From positions 161,844 to 225,843 of the forward strand of contig JAUNSG010000004.1 of the NCBI GenBank assembly GCA_030539335.1: a stretch of 64,000 nucleotides of DNA, given 5' to 3'. This DNA is from Eubacteriales bacterium. Its GTDB lineage: Bacteria > Bacillota > Clostridia > Oscillospirales > Butyricicoccaceae. Position 1 is the stretch's first letter. Every line of letters begins with the position of its first letter. Of the stretch, positions 46,850-55,788 are shown in pieces. Position numbers and translations under genes: made by a program. The notes under the pieces are model-generated. The model had not been told where the DNA came from. It made no database searches and saw only the letters and a program-made list of their open reading frames with translations.

Positions 46850-47764
46850 TTATCCGTTCTGGCGGTCAAGATATTCCTGTGCCGCCGTGACACAGTTCGC
46901 GCCGTCGGCGACTGCCGTCACGACCTGCCGCAGTGGTTTGGCCCGTGCATCGCCTGCGGCAAACAGCCCCGGTGCGGAGGTAATGCCATCCTCTCCCGCA
47001 CAGATATATCCCTGTGCGTCCAGCTTTGCCACTCCCTGAAGCAGCCCGGTATTCGGACGAATCCCAACGGCAACAAATACGCCGTCGGCCTTCAAGATCC
47101 GCTCTGTCCCCTGCTGCAGGATGCGCACACCGGTGACGGAGTCTTTCCCTTGGATCTCCTCCGGTACGGCGTTTGTCACAAGCTGGATATTGGGAGCCTC
47201 CCGCACCCGCTTCTGTATCGTTGGATTGGCGCGGAACTCCGCTCTCCGGTGTACCAGATATACGGTATCCGCGATCCGCGACAGAAGCAGTGCATCGCCC
47301 AAAGCGGTATCTCCGCCGCCGATGACAACCACGGTCCGCCCATGGTAAAAGGCTCCGTCACACACCGCACAATAGGAAACTCCGCGTCCGGTGAACTCCT
47401 CCTCGCCCGGGATATCCAGCTTCCGGTGGGAGGCGCCAGCGGCATAAATAATGGTTTTTCCCTCCAAAGCGGTACCGTCTGTGAGCGTCAACGTCCACTG
47501 CGTCCCCTCCGGATGCAGGCGCATTCCCTCCCCTTCGACAAAGGTGGTGCCCAAGCTTTCCGCGTGTTCGCGCAGCTTTTCTCCCAGATCATAGCCATTG
47601 ATGCCGGGGAGACCGGGATAGTTGTCTACCTGCTCGCTCTGTGCAATCTGACCGGTTCCCATATACTCCCGCTCGACCACGACGGCATGCAATTGAGCAC
47701 GCTGTGCATAAATCGCCGCCGTCAGCCCGGCGGGGCCGCTTCCAATAATGATTGTATCATACAT
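46850..47764 (-). CDS. trxB: Thioredoxin-disulfide reductase
   Basis: A 304-residue flavoprotein that reduces thioredoxin with NADPH. FAD motif IIIGSGPAGLTAAIYA, redox pair CAVC (YCAVCDGAFYHG), NADPH motif VVIGGGDTALGDALL and GLFAAGDAR are all present. It follows metY after 79 bp, with a hairpin (47831-47855) spanning the metY stop and a TATAAT-like box between, so it may be co-transcribed or have its own start. The sulfur operon also encodes a thioredoxin, its likely partner. Confidence 0.93.
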   Translation of the reverse strand: MYDTIIIGSGPAGLTAAIYAQRAQLHAVVVEREYMGTGQIAQSEQVDNYPGLPGINGYDLGEKLREHAESLGTTFVEGEGMRLHPEGTQWTLTLTDGTALEGKTIIYAAGASHRKLDIPGEEEFTGRGVSYCAVCDGAFYHGRTVVVIGGGDTALGDALLLSRIADTVYLVHRRAEFRANPTIQKRVREAPNIQLVTNAVPEEIQGKDSVTGVRILQQGTERILKADGVFVAVGIRPNTGLLQGVAKLDAQGYICAGEDGITSAPGLFAAGDARAKPLRQVVTAVADGANCVTAAQEYLDRQNG

Positions 47765-47843
47765 TCTTTTTCAACCATCCTTATATGGATTCTTCTCCGT
47801 TTAGGATAACCAGCCTCCGGAATATTATATCGTGCCAATTCGT

Positions 47844-49079
47844 TTATTTGGCACGCACTGCCTGTTCAAAATCCTCAATCAGGTCCTCCATATCCTCAAT
47901 GCCGACACTGACGCGGATTAAATCCTCCGTCACTCCCGCATGCTCACAGGCATCTGCCGGTATGTGTGCATAAATGGTTGACCGTGGATGTACGACCAGG
48001 GTGCGGACATCGCCAACATTGGTGATATTGACCGCATACCTGAGTTTATTGATGACTTGGAAGGCCCGTTCGCGGGTTCCCAGACGGGCGGTCAGAATTG
48101 CTCCATAGCCGCCGTTTAACACCCGGGAGGCTGTCTCATGCCACGGGCTGGAGTCCAGTCCCGGATAATTCACCGCGGCAATGCCGTCCATCTGCTCCAG
48201 CGCTTTGGCCAGTGACAGGGCATTGCTGCACTGGCGTTCCATGCGCAGGCCCAGCGTTTCCATGCCAAGACTGTTCAAAAACGCATTCATCGGAGCCAGA
48301 CAGGCCCCCATGTCCATCAGCACCTTCTGCCGCAGCTTTGCGGTCAGCGCATATGGGCCAAATTTTTTCCAGTCCTGCATGGCCGGAAAGGCTTCCGTAT
48401 CCCATCGGAAGTTTCCACTGTCCACCAGCACACCGCTGATGGCATTGCTGCTTCCATTGATATACTTGGAGCTGGAGTGTACGGCAATATCCGCCCCCTG
48501 CTCCAGCGCCTGTACCAGAACCGGTGTGGCGAGAGTATTATCCACCACAAACAGGATATTTCCTTTTTCCTTCAGATAACGGCTGACCTCCGGAAGATCC
48601 AACACATCCAGTCTGGGATTCCCGATGATCTCGGTAAAGACCATCCGGGTTTTCTCTGTGATAACCCGTTCCAGCTGCTCCGGTGTACAGGCATCCACAT
48701 AATGTGTTGTGATGCCAAACGCCTGCAAATCTGCAAATAACCCAATCGTACCGCCGAATACGCCTGCACTCGCCACAATTTCATCGCCTGTGGAAAGAAT
48801 CGCCAGACACAACGAGGTGATCGCTGCCATCCCGGACGAAAAGGCAACTGCACCGATCCCATGCTCCAGCGCGGCCATCCGCTGCTCAAACGCACTTACG
48901 GTCGGGTTCCCGATGCGGGTATAGGCATAGCCTGCCGCTTTGTTTCGAAAGATCGCCTCCAACCCCTCCGCGGTCGCATTGCCAAAGGCGCTGGTCTGAT
49001 AAATCGGTGTAAGTGTCGCGCCGGTATTTTTCTTATCTCCGTCAAACCGGTCATGCAGCAAACGGGTATTGGTTTTCAT
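47844..49079 (-). CDS. metY: O-acetylhomoserine sulfhydrylase-type PLP enzyme
   Basis: A 411-residue Cys/Met metabolism PLP enzyme. Motifs: TPIYQTSAFGNA, YAYTRIGNPTV, AFSSGMAAIT and the PLP-lysine in HSSSKYINGSSNAI. The length and the IYQT/TRIGNPT pattern fit O-acetylhomoserine (thiol) lyases, which make homocysteine from acetylhomoserine and sulfide. Next to a ThiS-like carrier and its activator it most likely takes sulfur from the carrier thiocarboxylate, as known for the Wolinella Hcy system. A gamma-lyase role is possible. GAGGAG lies 11 nt upstream. Confidence 0.88.
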   Translation of the reverse strand: MKTNTRLLHDRFDGDKKNTGATLTPIYQTSAFGNATAEGLEAIFRNKAAGYAYTRIGNPTVSAFEQRMAALEHGIGAVAFSSGMAAITSLCLAILSTGDEIVASAGVFGGTIGLFADLQAFGITTHYVDACTPEQLERVITEKTRMVFTEIIGNPRLDVLDLPEVSRYLKEKGNILFVVDNTLATPVLVQALEQGADIAVHSSSKYINGSSNAISGVLVDSGNFRWDTEAFPAMQDWKKFGPYALTAKLRQKVLMDMGACLAPMNAFLNSLGMETLGLRMERQCSNALSLAKALEQMDGIAAVNYPGLDSSPWHETASRVLNGGYGAILTARLGTRERAFQVINKLRYAVNITNVGDVRTLVVHPRSTIYAHIPADACEHAGVTEDLIRVSVGIEDMEDLIEDFEQAVRAK

Positions 49080-49096
49080 ACCACATCACACTCCTC

Positions 49097-49915
49097 TCAG
49101 TCCGTCAGACCAAGACCATCACACTCCGCCTGTTCGTAATCAATCGGGCTGTAAATCGTCGGATGCTCGCCGCAGACCGCGCAGTTCCGCACGCGCTTCG
49201 GCAGTTTGATTTTGCGGAAAGTCATGGTGAGTGCATCATAGGTCAGCAGACATCCGGTCAGCAGCTCGCCCTTTCCAATGATATATTTTACCGCTTCCAT
49301 GGCCTGCAGGGAGCCGATGACGCCACCCATCGCCCCGATGACGCCGGCCTGCTTACAGGTCGGAACCGCATCCTTCGGGGGCGGGTTCTCAAAGACACAG
49401 CGGTAACACGGCCCCTGCTCCGGTACATAGGTCATCAGCTGTCCCTGAAACCGGATAATACCGGCATGGGAAAACGGTTTTTTGGCCAGCACACAGGCAT
49501 CGTTGATGAGGAATTTCGCCGGGAAATTATCCGTGCCGTCAATGATGAAATCATACGGTTCGATCAGCTCCATAATGTTGCTGGAATCGACGAATTCCCG
49601 ATAGGTATGTACTGTTACATCCGGGTTGAGTGCATTCATGGTTTCCTTTGCAGACTGCACCTTCGCCTTGCCGACATCCTGGGTGGAATGGATGATCTGC
49701 CGCTGCAAATTGGACAGGTCTACCTCATCCGCATCCACAATGCCGATGGTTCCGACACCGGCAGCAGCCAGATACATCGCGGCCGGAGCGCCCAGGCCAC
49801 CGGCGCCAATGATGAGAACTTTGGCATTCAGCAGTTTTTTCTGTCCCTTTGCGCCGACCTCCTTGAGGATGATATGGCGGGAATAGCGCTCAATCTGTTC
49901 ATTGGATAATGCCAT
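49097..49915 (-). CDS. E1-like adenylyltransferase (ThiF/MoeB/HcyF-like)
   Basis: A 272-residue ATP-dependent activator of a ubiquitin-like sulfur carrier. ATP loop IIGAGGLGAPAAMYLAAAGVGTI, given here as its core GAGGLG, then DGTDNFPAKFLINDAC and a Cys in QGQLMTYVPEQGPCYRC. It adenylates the C-terminal Gly of the carrier before sulfur is added. The start codon overlaps the carrier stop (TGATG), and its ribosome site GGAGGCGG lies in the carrier's last Gly codons. In the Wolinella system the equivalent is HcyF. Confidence 0.9.
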   Translation of the reverse strand: MALSNEQIERYSRHIILKEVGAKGQKKLLNAKVLIIGAGGLGAPAAMYLAAAGVGTIGIVDADEVDLSNLQRQIIHSTQDVGKAKVQSAKETMNALNPDVTVHTYREFVDSSNIMELIEPYDFIIDGTDNFPAKFLINDACVLAKKPFSHAGIIRFQGQLMTYVPEQGPCYRCVFENPPPKDAVPTCKQAGVIGAMGGVIGSLQAMEAVKYIIGKGELLTGCLLTYDALTMTFRKIKLPKRVRNCAVCGEHPTIYSPIDYEQAECDGLGLTD

Positions 49916-50121
49916 CAGCAGCCGCCTCCCATGAAGTACAGAAACTCGATCTCATCACCGTCCTTGACAACATAGCTGTCATACTGTGCCAGTCTCAGGA
50001 ATTCCTCATTTACAGATACGGTCACACTCTGCGGTTCGCTGACCTTCTCGTTTGCAATCAGCTGTGCAACCGTGGTGCCCTCTGCGTATTCTTTCTTTTC
50101 TCCTGCAATAATTAATGTCAT
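49915..50121 (-). CDS. ThiS/MoaD-like sulfur carrier protein with masked Gly-Gly tail
   Basis: A 68-residue beta-grasp protein. Normal carriers end in Gly-Gly; this one ends FLYFMGGGC, so a residue follows the Gly run and must be removed before activation. The JAMM protease encoded three genes upstream is the natural candidate, as HcyD acts on HcyS in Wolinella. The SVNEEFLRLAQYDSYVVKDGD segment is typical of ThiS. GAGGAG within the end of tusA is its ribosome site. A thiamine role is less likely because no thi genes lie nearby. Confidence 0.9.
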   Translation of the reverse strand: MTLIIAGEKKEYAEGTTVAQLIANEKVSEPQSVTVSVNEEFLRLAQYDSYVVKDGDEIEFLYFMGGGC

Positions 50122-50127
50122 GGTAAT

Positions 50128-50379
50128 TCACTCCTCGTCTTCTACTTTGCGGACGATCAGCGTATAGGTGCCGTCCTCATTGTCAATCAACTTCAAAATC
50201 TGGTGTCCTTCCTCCTTGATGGAACGCGGTACATTCTGTACCGGTTCCCCATCGTTCATACGGATGGAAAGAAGCTCCCCGTCGTCCAGCTCCTCCAAGG
50301 CGACCTTGGCCTTGACAAAAGTGACCGGACAGACAACATCTGTGATATCCACAGTATCTGTGATGTCAAACTCCGCCAT
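50128..50379 (-). CDS. TusA-family sulfur-relay protein
   Basis: An 83-residue protein of the TusA/SirA family. The sulfur-carrying Cys is in the conserved motif DVVCPVTFVKAKVALEEL. It would pass persulfide sulfur between proteins, perhaps from the cysteine desulfurase to the carrier. It overlaps the sulfite-reductase-like gene by 14 bp and has GAGGAGG 7 nt before its ATG. Confidence 0.92.
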   Translation of the reverse strand: MAEFDITDTVDITDVVCPVTFVKAKVALEELDDGELLSIRMNDGEPVQNVPRSIKEEGHQILKLIDNEDGTYTLIVRKVEDEE

Positions 50380-51232
50380 GATATGCCTCCTCTACTCGTT
50401 TTTTCAATGACGCAATGCCGACACGCTCGATGGTCTTGCGGAACCGCTCTCCCTTGTCTGCGTTTTCGGCAAAAAATTCAATCGCGGCGTCCATGACGCG
50501 GAACAGCGTGTCCTCATCGTGGATGATCGGCACAATCTCCTCTCCCTGGTAAATATCGTTGCCAAAGGTCCCGCCAAAAGACACAATATACCCGCGGTTC
50601 TCGGTGTAGGCGTCTGTCGGACAGGACTTGGAACAGCGTCCGCAGAAATTACATGCGTCCCGGTCAATGGAAATCTTGCCGTCCGCGATGGAAATCGCGT
50701 GGCTGCGACATACCTTTTCACACAGTCCGCAATGGATGCAGTCCGCTTCGTTCCATTCCACCTCCATGCCGCCCTTGACACCGATATCATTTTCCTCGGC
50801 TTTGAGGCAGTTGTTCTGACATCCGGTCACACCGAATTTAAATTTGTGCGGCAGCTCCCGGCCGAAATAGTGGTCACTGATCTTTTCTGCCAGTGCAGTT
50901 GTATCAATGCAGCCGCTCGGACAGATCGCACTGCCCTGACATGCGGTGACGGTGCGGACACGCGGGCCGCAGGTGCCGCTCTCCACGTTGCCCTTCGCCA
51001 TCTCCGCCTTTACCTCGTCAATGTCCCCGAGTCGGATGAACGGAATCTCAATGCCCTGACGGGAGGTCAGATGCACATAGCCGTGGCCGTATTTGTCCGC
51101 GATCTCGGCAACCTTTGCCAGCTGTTCCGCCGTCATCTGGCCGCCGACAACCTTCAATCGCATGGAAAAGCAGTTCTTCTGCTTTTGACGCATGAATCCA
51201 CCTTTTTTCAGTGCTGCATAATCTGTAGCCAT
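50366..51232 (-). CDS. Sulfite reductase-like siroheme/4Fe-4S protein
   Basis: A 288-residue protein. Residues about 20-150 have the nitrite/sulfite reductase pattern (LTSRQGIEIPFI, then CQGSAICPSGC and GVTGCQNNCLKAEENDIG), which binds siroheme coupled to a 4Fe-4S cluster. A two-cluster ferredoxin domain is inserted (CIHCGLCEKVC ... CNFCGRCSKSCP). Length and layout resemble AsrC-like or small clostridial sulfite reductases. It could supply sulfide for MetY or the carrier. GAGGAG lies 7 nt upstream, in the end of the JAMM gene. Confidence 0.88.
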   Translation of the reverse strand: MATDYAALKKGGFMRQKQKNCFSMRLKVVGGQMTAEQLAKVAEIADKYGHGYVHLTSRQGIEIPFIRLGDIDEVKAEMAKGNVESGTCGPRVRTVTACQGSAICPSGCIDTTALAEKISDHYFGRELPHKFKFGVTGCQNNCLKAEENDIGVKGGMEVEWNEADCIHCGLCEKVCRSHAISIADGKISIDRDACNFCGRCSKSCPTDAYTENRGYIVSFGGTFGNDIYQGEEIVPIIHDEDTLFRVMDAAIEFFAENADKGERFRKTIERVGIASLKKRVEEAYHGGV

Positions 51233-51233
51233 A

Positions 51234-51653
51234 TCAGTTCTCCTCCGTTATGATATTCAGTTCTTCCGGTTCCGAATGGTATTCGGCTGCCCGAAACGCT
51301 TTGCAGGATGGAACCTCCGCCATGAGCGAAACAATCAAATAGCTCATGCGCGGGTCCACTGCCAAACGCTTGTCCTCTTCTGACGGTCTCGCGGGTGTTT
51401 CCGGATGCGAATGGATATTCCCCAGTACCATCCATCCCTTGGTGCGCGCATACTTCATCGCCTTGAGCTGCGCCTGCGGTGTGATTGTGAAATGCTCGTT
51501 GGTGTGGTCTATATTCTCGGTGATATACACCTCTCTCACCCGTTTTCCGGCCTCCGTCTGCTCCCCCAGCAGGAGTGCGCAGGCTTCCTCCGGCAGGCAG
51601 GTCTTCGCATGTGCGATGAACTGCTGAAGCTGGGTCTGTGTCATGGCAATCAT
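51234..51653 (-). CDS. JAMM/Mov34 metalloprotease (M67, HcyD-like)
   Basis: A 139-residue zinc isopeptidase-like enzyme. The full JAMM motif is visible: Glu in PEEACALLLG, then HSHPETPARPSEED, i.e. HxH-x7-S-x2-D. Prokaryotic members trim one or more residues from the C-terminus of sulfur carriers to expose Gly-Gly. Here the carrier encoded downstream ends GGGC, which fits. It overlaps the thioredoxin gene at its 5' end. Confidence 0.92.
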   Translation of the reverse strand: MIAMTQTQLQQFIAHAKTCLPEEACALLLGEQTEAGKRVREVYITENIDHTNEHFTITPQAQLKAMKYARTKGWMVLGNIHSHPETPARPSEEDKRLAVDPRMSYLIVSLMAEVPSCKAFRAAEYHSEPEELNIITEEN

Positions 51654-51964
51654 TCCACAACACCTGCTTCCTGCAAAAACGCATGCAGTCCAGCCTTGTT
51701 CTGATAGCCATGGCTCCTTGCACGCTCGCTGCCGTCGGCAAACAGAAGCAGCGTCGGCGTTGTCTGCACCTTATACGCAGCCGCCAGCGAACGGCTGTGC
51801 ACAACATTTACCTTGTAGACCGGAACAACGCCGTCATCCTCCAACTGTGCCAGGAGCGGAGACATCCGTTTGCACGGAACACAGCTGTCCGAATAGAACT
51901 CGACCAGTGCCTTTCCCTCGGCAACTGCCTGTGCAAAATCTTCCTCATGCAATACCTTTGCCAT
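51650..51964 (-). CDS. Thioredoxin-like protein
   Basis: A 104-residue thioredoxin fold with active site CVPC (SDSCVPCKRMSPLL) and the cis-Pro region TTPTLLLF. The central CVPC differs from the usual CGPC, which shifts redox behaviour. I start at MAKVLHEED because GAGGGTG lies 6 nt upstream; a GTG three codons earlier is possible. It probably reduces persulfide or thiocarboxylate intermediates of the operon and is recharged by TrxB. Confidence 0.9.
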   Translation of the reverse strand: MAKVLHEEDFAQAVAEGKALVEFYSDSCVPCKRMSPLLAQLEDDGVVPVYKVNVVHSRSLAAAYKVQTTPTLLLFADGSERARSHGYQNKAGLHAFLQEAGVVE

Positions 51965-51969
51965 TTTCT

Positions 51970-52752
51970 TCACCCTCTTCTTTCATAATTTTCTATGGTT
52001 CCCGCCGCAAGATCCTTGACGACCTCCCCGCCGACAATCAGTCCGACAACCGACGGGACAAAGGCATTGCTTCCCGGAATCTGTCTGCGCTGCGTACATT
52101 TGCGCGCTGTGCCCGGCGGACAGATGCAATGCGCCCGGCAGCTGATCGCCATATCCTCCACCGGCGTAACCGGCTGCTCCTCGGAATAAACTACCTTGAG
52201 CTTTCGAACACCGCGCTTGCGCAGTTCATGCCGCATAACGCGCGCCAGTGGACAGATGGCGGTTTCATAGATATCCGCCACCCGAAATGCCGTTGGGTCG
52301 AGCTTGTTCCCAGCCCCCATCGCGCTGATGATCGGCGTTCCGGCCCGTTCGGCCTGTTCGACCAATTCGAGTTTCCCGGTCACGGTGTCAATCGCATCGA
52401 CAATGTAATCATACTGTGTAAAATCAAATTCTCCGGAGGTTTCCGGCGAATAGAACGTCTTATACGTATGAACCGTACAATCCGGATGGATATCACGGAT
52501 GCGCGCTTCCGCCACATCCACTTTATATTTCCCGACGGTACTTCTCACCGCATAGATCTGACGGTTGATGTTGGTCAGACAGACCTTGTCGTCATCAATC
52601 AGGTCCAATGCGCCAATGCCGCTGCGGGCCAGCGCCTCCGCCGTATAGCCACCGACTCCGCCGATGCCAAAGATGGCAACGCGCGCTCGTTTCAGCCGCT
52701 CCATGCTCTCCTGTCCAAACAGCAGCTCGGTTCTTGAAAACTGATTTAGCAT
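51970..52752 (-). CDS. tcdA: TcdA/CsdL-like tRNA threonylcarbamoyladenosine dehydratase
   Basis: A 260-residue E1-like protein. ATP loop AIFGIGGVGGYTAEALARSG, then YIVDAIDTVTGKLELVEQA and SSVEDMAISCRA-like PVEDMAISCRAHCICPPG. TcdA cyclises t6A in tRNA. The family is close to ThiF, but the CsdL-type DTVTGKL and the C-terminal region set it apart from the HcyF-like gene. The start at MLNQFSRTE follows AAAGGA by 6 nt. Confidence 0.88.
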   Translation of the reverse strand: MLNQFSRTELLFGQESMERLKRARVAIFGIGGVGGYTAEALARSGIGALDLIDDDKVCLTNINRQIYAVRSTVGKYKVDVAEARIRDIHPDCTVHTYKTFYSPETSGEFDFTQYDYIVDAIDTVTGKLELVEQAERAGTPIISAMGAGNKLDPTAFRVADIYETAICPLARVMRHELRKRGVRKLKVVYSEEQPVTPVEDMAISCRAHCICPPGTARKCTQRRQIPGSNAFVPSVVGLIVGGEVVKDLAAGTIENYERRG

Positions 52753-52785
52753 ACCGATCCTTTCTTCCCCCATCCGCGCCTTGCT

Positions 52786-53634
52786 CTATCCCAGCTCATC
52801 GTACCGCTCCAGAAAGGAATGTCGCACCCTTCGGCTTTTATAGCCCGGCATGGTGTCCAGCGACACGGCATGAATGCTGTTAAAAATGCTTTTCTCAATG
52901 TACGGATTGTCCCGTTTCAGCCGACGAAGCAGCGTCTTGATTTCCTGCCGTTTGGAGCCGCCGCCTCCATTGTCACACATCGTACAATTTTCCGTGAACC
53001 GGCAGGCACACTGGATGAATTCCAAATCATGTTCATTTCTCCATGCAAGAATGGCATCCTCATGGACACAGTACATCGGCCGGATGACCTCCATCCCCGG
53101 GAAATGATCACTGTGCAGCTTCGGCGGCATCGCCTGCAGCAGGGAGCTGTAGAACATCCCCATGACGACGGTCTCGATGACATCGTTAAAATGATGTCCC
53201 AGTGCAATTTTGTTGCAGCCCAGTTCCTGCGCCTGTTTGTACAAATGTCCGCGCCGCATTCTGGCACAGAGATAACACGGATGCTTCTCCGTTTTGTTCG
53301 CCACAGCGAAAATATTGGTTTCAAAGACGGTAATCGGGATATTCAGCAGCGCCGCATTGCTCTCAATTTTTTGACGGTTGATCTCGTTATAGCCCGGGTC
53401 CATGACCAGGTACACAACTTTGAACGCCACGTTGCTGTGGCGATGCAGCTGCTGCATGAGCTTTGCCATCAGCATCGAATCCTTACCGCCGGAGATACAG
53501 ACCGCAATCCGATCCCCTTCCTGAATCAGTTCATAGTCCCGAATCGCCTTGATAAACGGATTCCATAAATCCCGTTTGTATTTCGTGATAATACTCCGTT
53601 CTATTTTCTGGCAGGGTTCCAGTTCCCGGCTCAT
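52786..53634 (-). CDS. TtcA-like tRNA 2-thiocytidine synthetase family protein
   Basis: A 282-residue PP-loop ATPase. PP-loop CISGGKDSMLMAKLM, the CxxC that holds the 4Fe-4S cluster (CYLCARMRRG), and a second Cys set in CRFTENCTMCDNGG. TtcA thiolates cytidine 32 of tRNA with sulfur from a cysteine desulfurase, whose gene lies directly upstream and shares one base with it (TGATG). I prefer this ATG over a GTG one codon earlier. Confidence 0.9.
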   Translation of the reverse strand: MSRELEPCQKIERSIITKYKRDLWNPFIKAIRDYELIQEGDRIAVCISGGKDSMLMAKLMQQLHRHSNVAFKVVYLVMDPGYNEINRQKIESNAALLNIPITVFETNIFAVANKTEKHPCYLCARMRRGHLYKQAQELGCNKIALGHHFNDVIETVVMGMFYSSLLQAMPPKLHSDHFPGMEVIRPMYCVHEDAILAWRNEHDLEFIQCACRFTENCTMCDNGGGGSKRQEIKTLLRRLKRDNPYIEKSIFNSIHAVSLDTMPGYKSRRVRHSFLERYDELG

Positions 53635-54752
53635 CACGTCAACTCCTTATAACAATCATCAAATGCCGCAAGGAACTGCTGCAGTTCCTCTACGGTTGTC
53701 CGGTGGCTCAGGCTGATCCGCCACGACGAAAGGGCATTTTTCCGATCACGGCTCACAGCATACACCGCACGGGACGGAAGATTTTCCACCGAACAGGCCG
53801 ATTTGACGGACACACAAACGCCCCGTTCATCCAGCGCTTTCTGAAATACCGTTCCCCGCACTCCGGAAACGCTGAGGTTCAAAATATGTGGAATGGCATC
53901 GTCCGGACTGTTTATGCGCACCTTCGGATAATCCGAAAAACGCGCCCGCAAAATACGGTTTTTCTCCTGTATCTGCGTCCAATGCGTATCCAGTGAACCC
54001 AGCGCCCGTTCGAGTGCCAATTCCATCGAGGCGGCCAGTGCCAGCGTCGGTGTCCCGCTGCGGTAAATTGTCGTACTGGCGCCGCCGTGAATCTGCGGTT
54101 CCACCACGATCCCCTTCCGTTTGAGCAGAATTCCACAGCCATTGAGTCCGTAGAACTTGTGGGCGGCCATACTCATCGTATCCACCCCCGCAAAGGAAAC
54201 CGGAAGCTTTCCCACCGCCTGAGTCGCATCGACATGAAAACGGCAATTGGGATAGGCCTTTAATCGTTCTGCAATCTGCGCAATCGGCTGGATCGTTCCC
54301 AATTCGCCGTCCACCGCGCAGACCGCCACCAAAACCGTGTCCTTTCGCAGAAGCTCGGTTATCTGCTCTACGTCCACCGTTCCATCTCTCCGAATATCGA
54401 CCAGATCGATTTCGTACCCGCGTTCCTGCAGCGCGGTCAGGCTTCCGCTCACCGAGGAATGCTCCAGCGGGGTCGAGATGATGTGCTTCCCCACATGGCG
54501 TCCGGCGCGGGCGATCCCCTTGACCGCAAGGTTATTGGCTTCACTCGCTCCGGATGTATAAATAATTTCCTCCGGCTGCACCCGCAGGAGCTGTGCAATG
54601 TGCTCCGTCACCTCGGTCAGTCTGGCCTGTGCGGCACGTCCTGCCCGATGCGATGAATTCGGATTTCCACAAAAACGCTGTTCTGTCTCGCAAAACCGTT
54701 CCAAAACCAACGGATCGGCCGGTGTATTCGCACAATAGTCGAGATAAACCAT
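53634..54752 (-). CDS. Cysteine desulfurase (NifS/IscS family)
   Basis: A 372-residue PLP enzyme that takes sulfur from cysteine as a persulfide. VYLDYCANTPADP at the N-terminus, YTSGASEANNLAV, the PLP-lysine in SMAAHKFYGLNGCG, and the sulfur-accepting Cys in SVKSACSVEN. It should feed TtcA, TusA and the carrier system. GAGGGAG lies 6 nt before the chosen ATG; the ORF extends 11 codons further into the intergenic gap without a site. Confidence 0.93.
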   Translation of the reverse strand: MVYLDYCANTPADPLVLERFCETEQRFCGNPNSSHRAGRAAQARLTEVTEHIAQLLRVQPEEIIYTSGASEANNLAVKGIARAGRHVGKHIISTPLEHSSVSGSLTALQERGYEIDLVDIRRDGTVDVEQITELLRKDTVLVAVCAVDGELGTIQPIAQIAERLKAYPNCRFHVDATQAVGKLPVSFAGVDTMSMAAHKFYGLNGCGILLKRKGIVVEPQIHGGASTTIYRSGTPTLALAASMELALERALGSLDTHWTQIQEKNRILRARFSDYPKVRINSPDDAIPHILNLSVSGVRGTVFQKALDERGVCVSVKSACSVENLPSRAVYAVSRDRKNALSSWRISLSHRTTVEELQQFLAAFDDCYKELT

Positions 54753-54753
54753 G

Positions 54754-55731
54754 CTATGCTCCCTCACTCGTGCGGCTGATATCAAACCCGTCCCCGGCCA
54801 GCATCTTCCGATCCTGTGCGGTGTTGTTGCCGGAGGTCGTCAGCATATCCCCGGTAATCGTTGCGTTGGCGCCCGAGAAAAAGGCCTCTCTGCCATTTTC
54901 CCTCATCAGACTGCGTCCCGCCGCCAGACGGACATCCGCCGTCGGATTGATAAAACGGAACAATACCACACAGCGAAGAATTTCCTCCTCCGTCAACAGC
55001 TCCCGATGTTCCAGCGGGGTTCCGGGAATTGGCATCAGCGCATTGAGCGGGATGGAGTCAATGTGCAGCTCCGCCAGAGAAAACGCCATATCCAGCCGGT
55101 CCTCCCAGGTTTCTCCCATGCCAAGGATCCCTCCGGAACAGACCGCCAGACCCGCACGCTGTGCGGCCTGAATACATGCAACCTTTTCCTCATATGTATG
55201 CGTCGTGCAAATAAACGGAAAAAACCGGCGTGATGTCTCAATGTTCTCATGATACATCGTCACACCGCTGTTTCGCAGTTCGCGGAGCTGTTCCTCCGTC
55301 AGGAATCCATGTGAGGCACATAGGGAAATTTCCTGACATTCCTCATGCATAGTGCGGTACGCTTGTACCGCCTGCGCAAAATCATGCGGGGACAAGCTCC
55401 GTCCAGCCGTTACAATCGAGAATTTATGTGCGCCATTTTTCTCATTTTTGCGGCATTCCTCCACAATCTCCGGAATATCCAAAAAAGAATACTGTTTCGT
55501 TTCCGCTGCATGATGCGCGGACTGTGCACAGAACTTGCAGTTCTCACTGCATCCGCCCGAACGTCCGTTGATAATCGTACAGAGATCCACACGGTTCCCA
55601 CACAACTCTCTGCGGATCCGATCCGCACACGGTTTCAATTCCTCCAAATCGCCATGGAGCAGAAACGATACATCATCCTCTCTTGTGAGGCGCCGTCCCC
55701 CAATAATTTCGTCGGTTATCTGCTCATACAT
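54754..55731 (-). CDS. bioB: Biotin synthase
   Basis: A 325-residue radical SAM enzyme that inserts sulfur into dethiobiotin. The SAM 4Fe-4S motif is CSENCKFCAQS; the auxiliary 2Fe-2S ligands lie in the usual places (CASHGFLTE, CSGGILGMGE). The nifS start is 1 bp beyond its stop, and no other bio genes are present, so biotin synthesis must draw on genes elsewhere or on imported precursors. AAGGAG lies 9 nt upstream. Confidence 0.95.
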   Translation of the reverse strand: MYEQITDEIIGGRRLTREDDVSFLLHGDLEELKPCADRIRRELCGNRVDLCTIINGRSGGCSENCKFCAQSAHHAAETKQYSFLDIPEIVEECRKNEKNGAHKFSIVTAGRSLSPHDFAQAVQAYRTMHEECQEISLCASHGFLTEEQLRELRNSGVTMYHENIETSRRFFPFICTTHTYEEKVACIQAAQRAGLAVCSGGILGMGETWEDRLDMAFSLAELHIDSIPLNALMPIPGTPLEHRELLTEEEILRCVVLFRFINPTADVRLAAGRSLMRENGREAFFSGANATITGDMLTTSGNNTAQDRKMLAGDGFDISRTSEGA

Positions 55732-55788
55732 AGAGCACCACTCCTTGTTGTCCTATTGTTTGAATCCTTTGTTCACGCCCCTTGGGCC

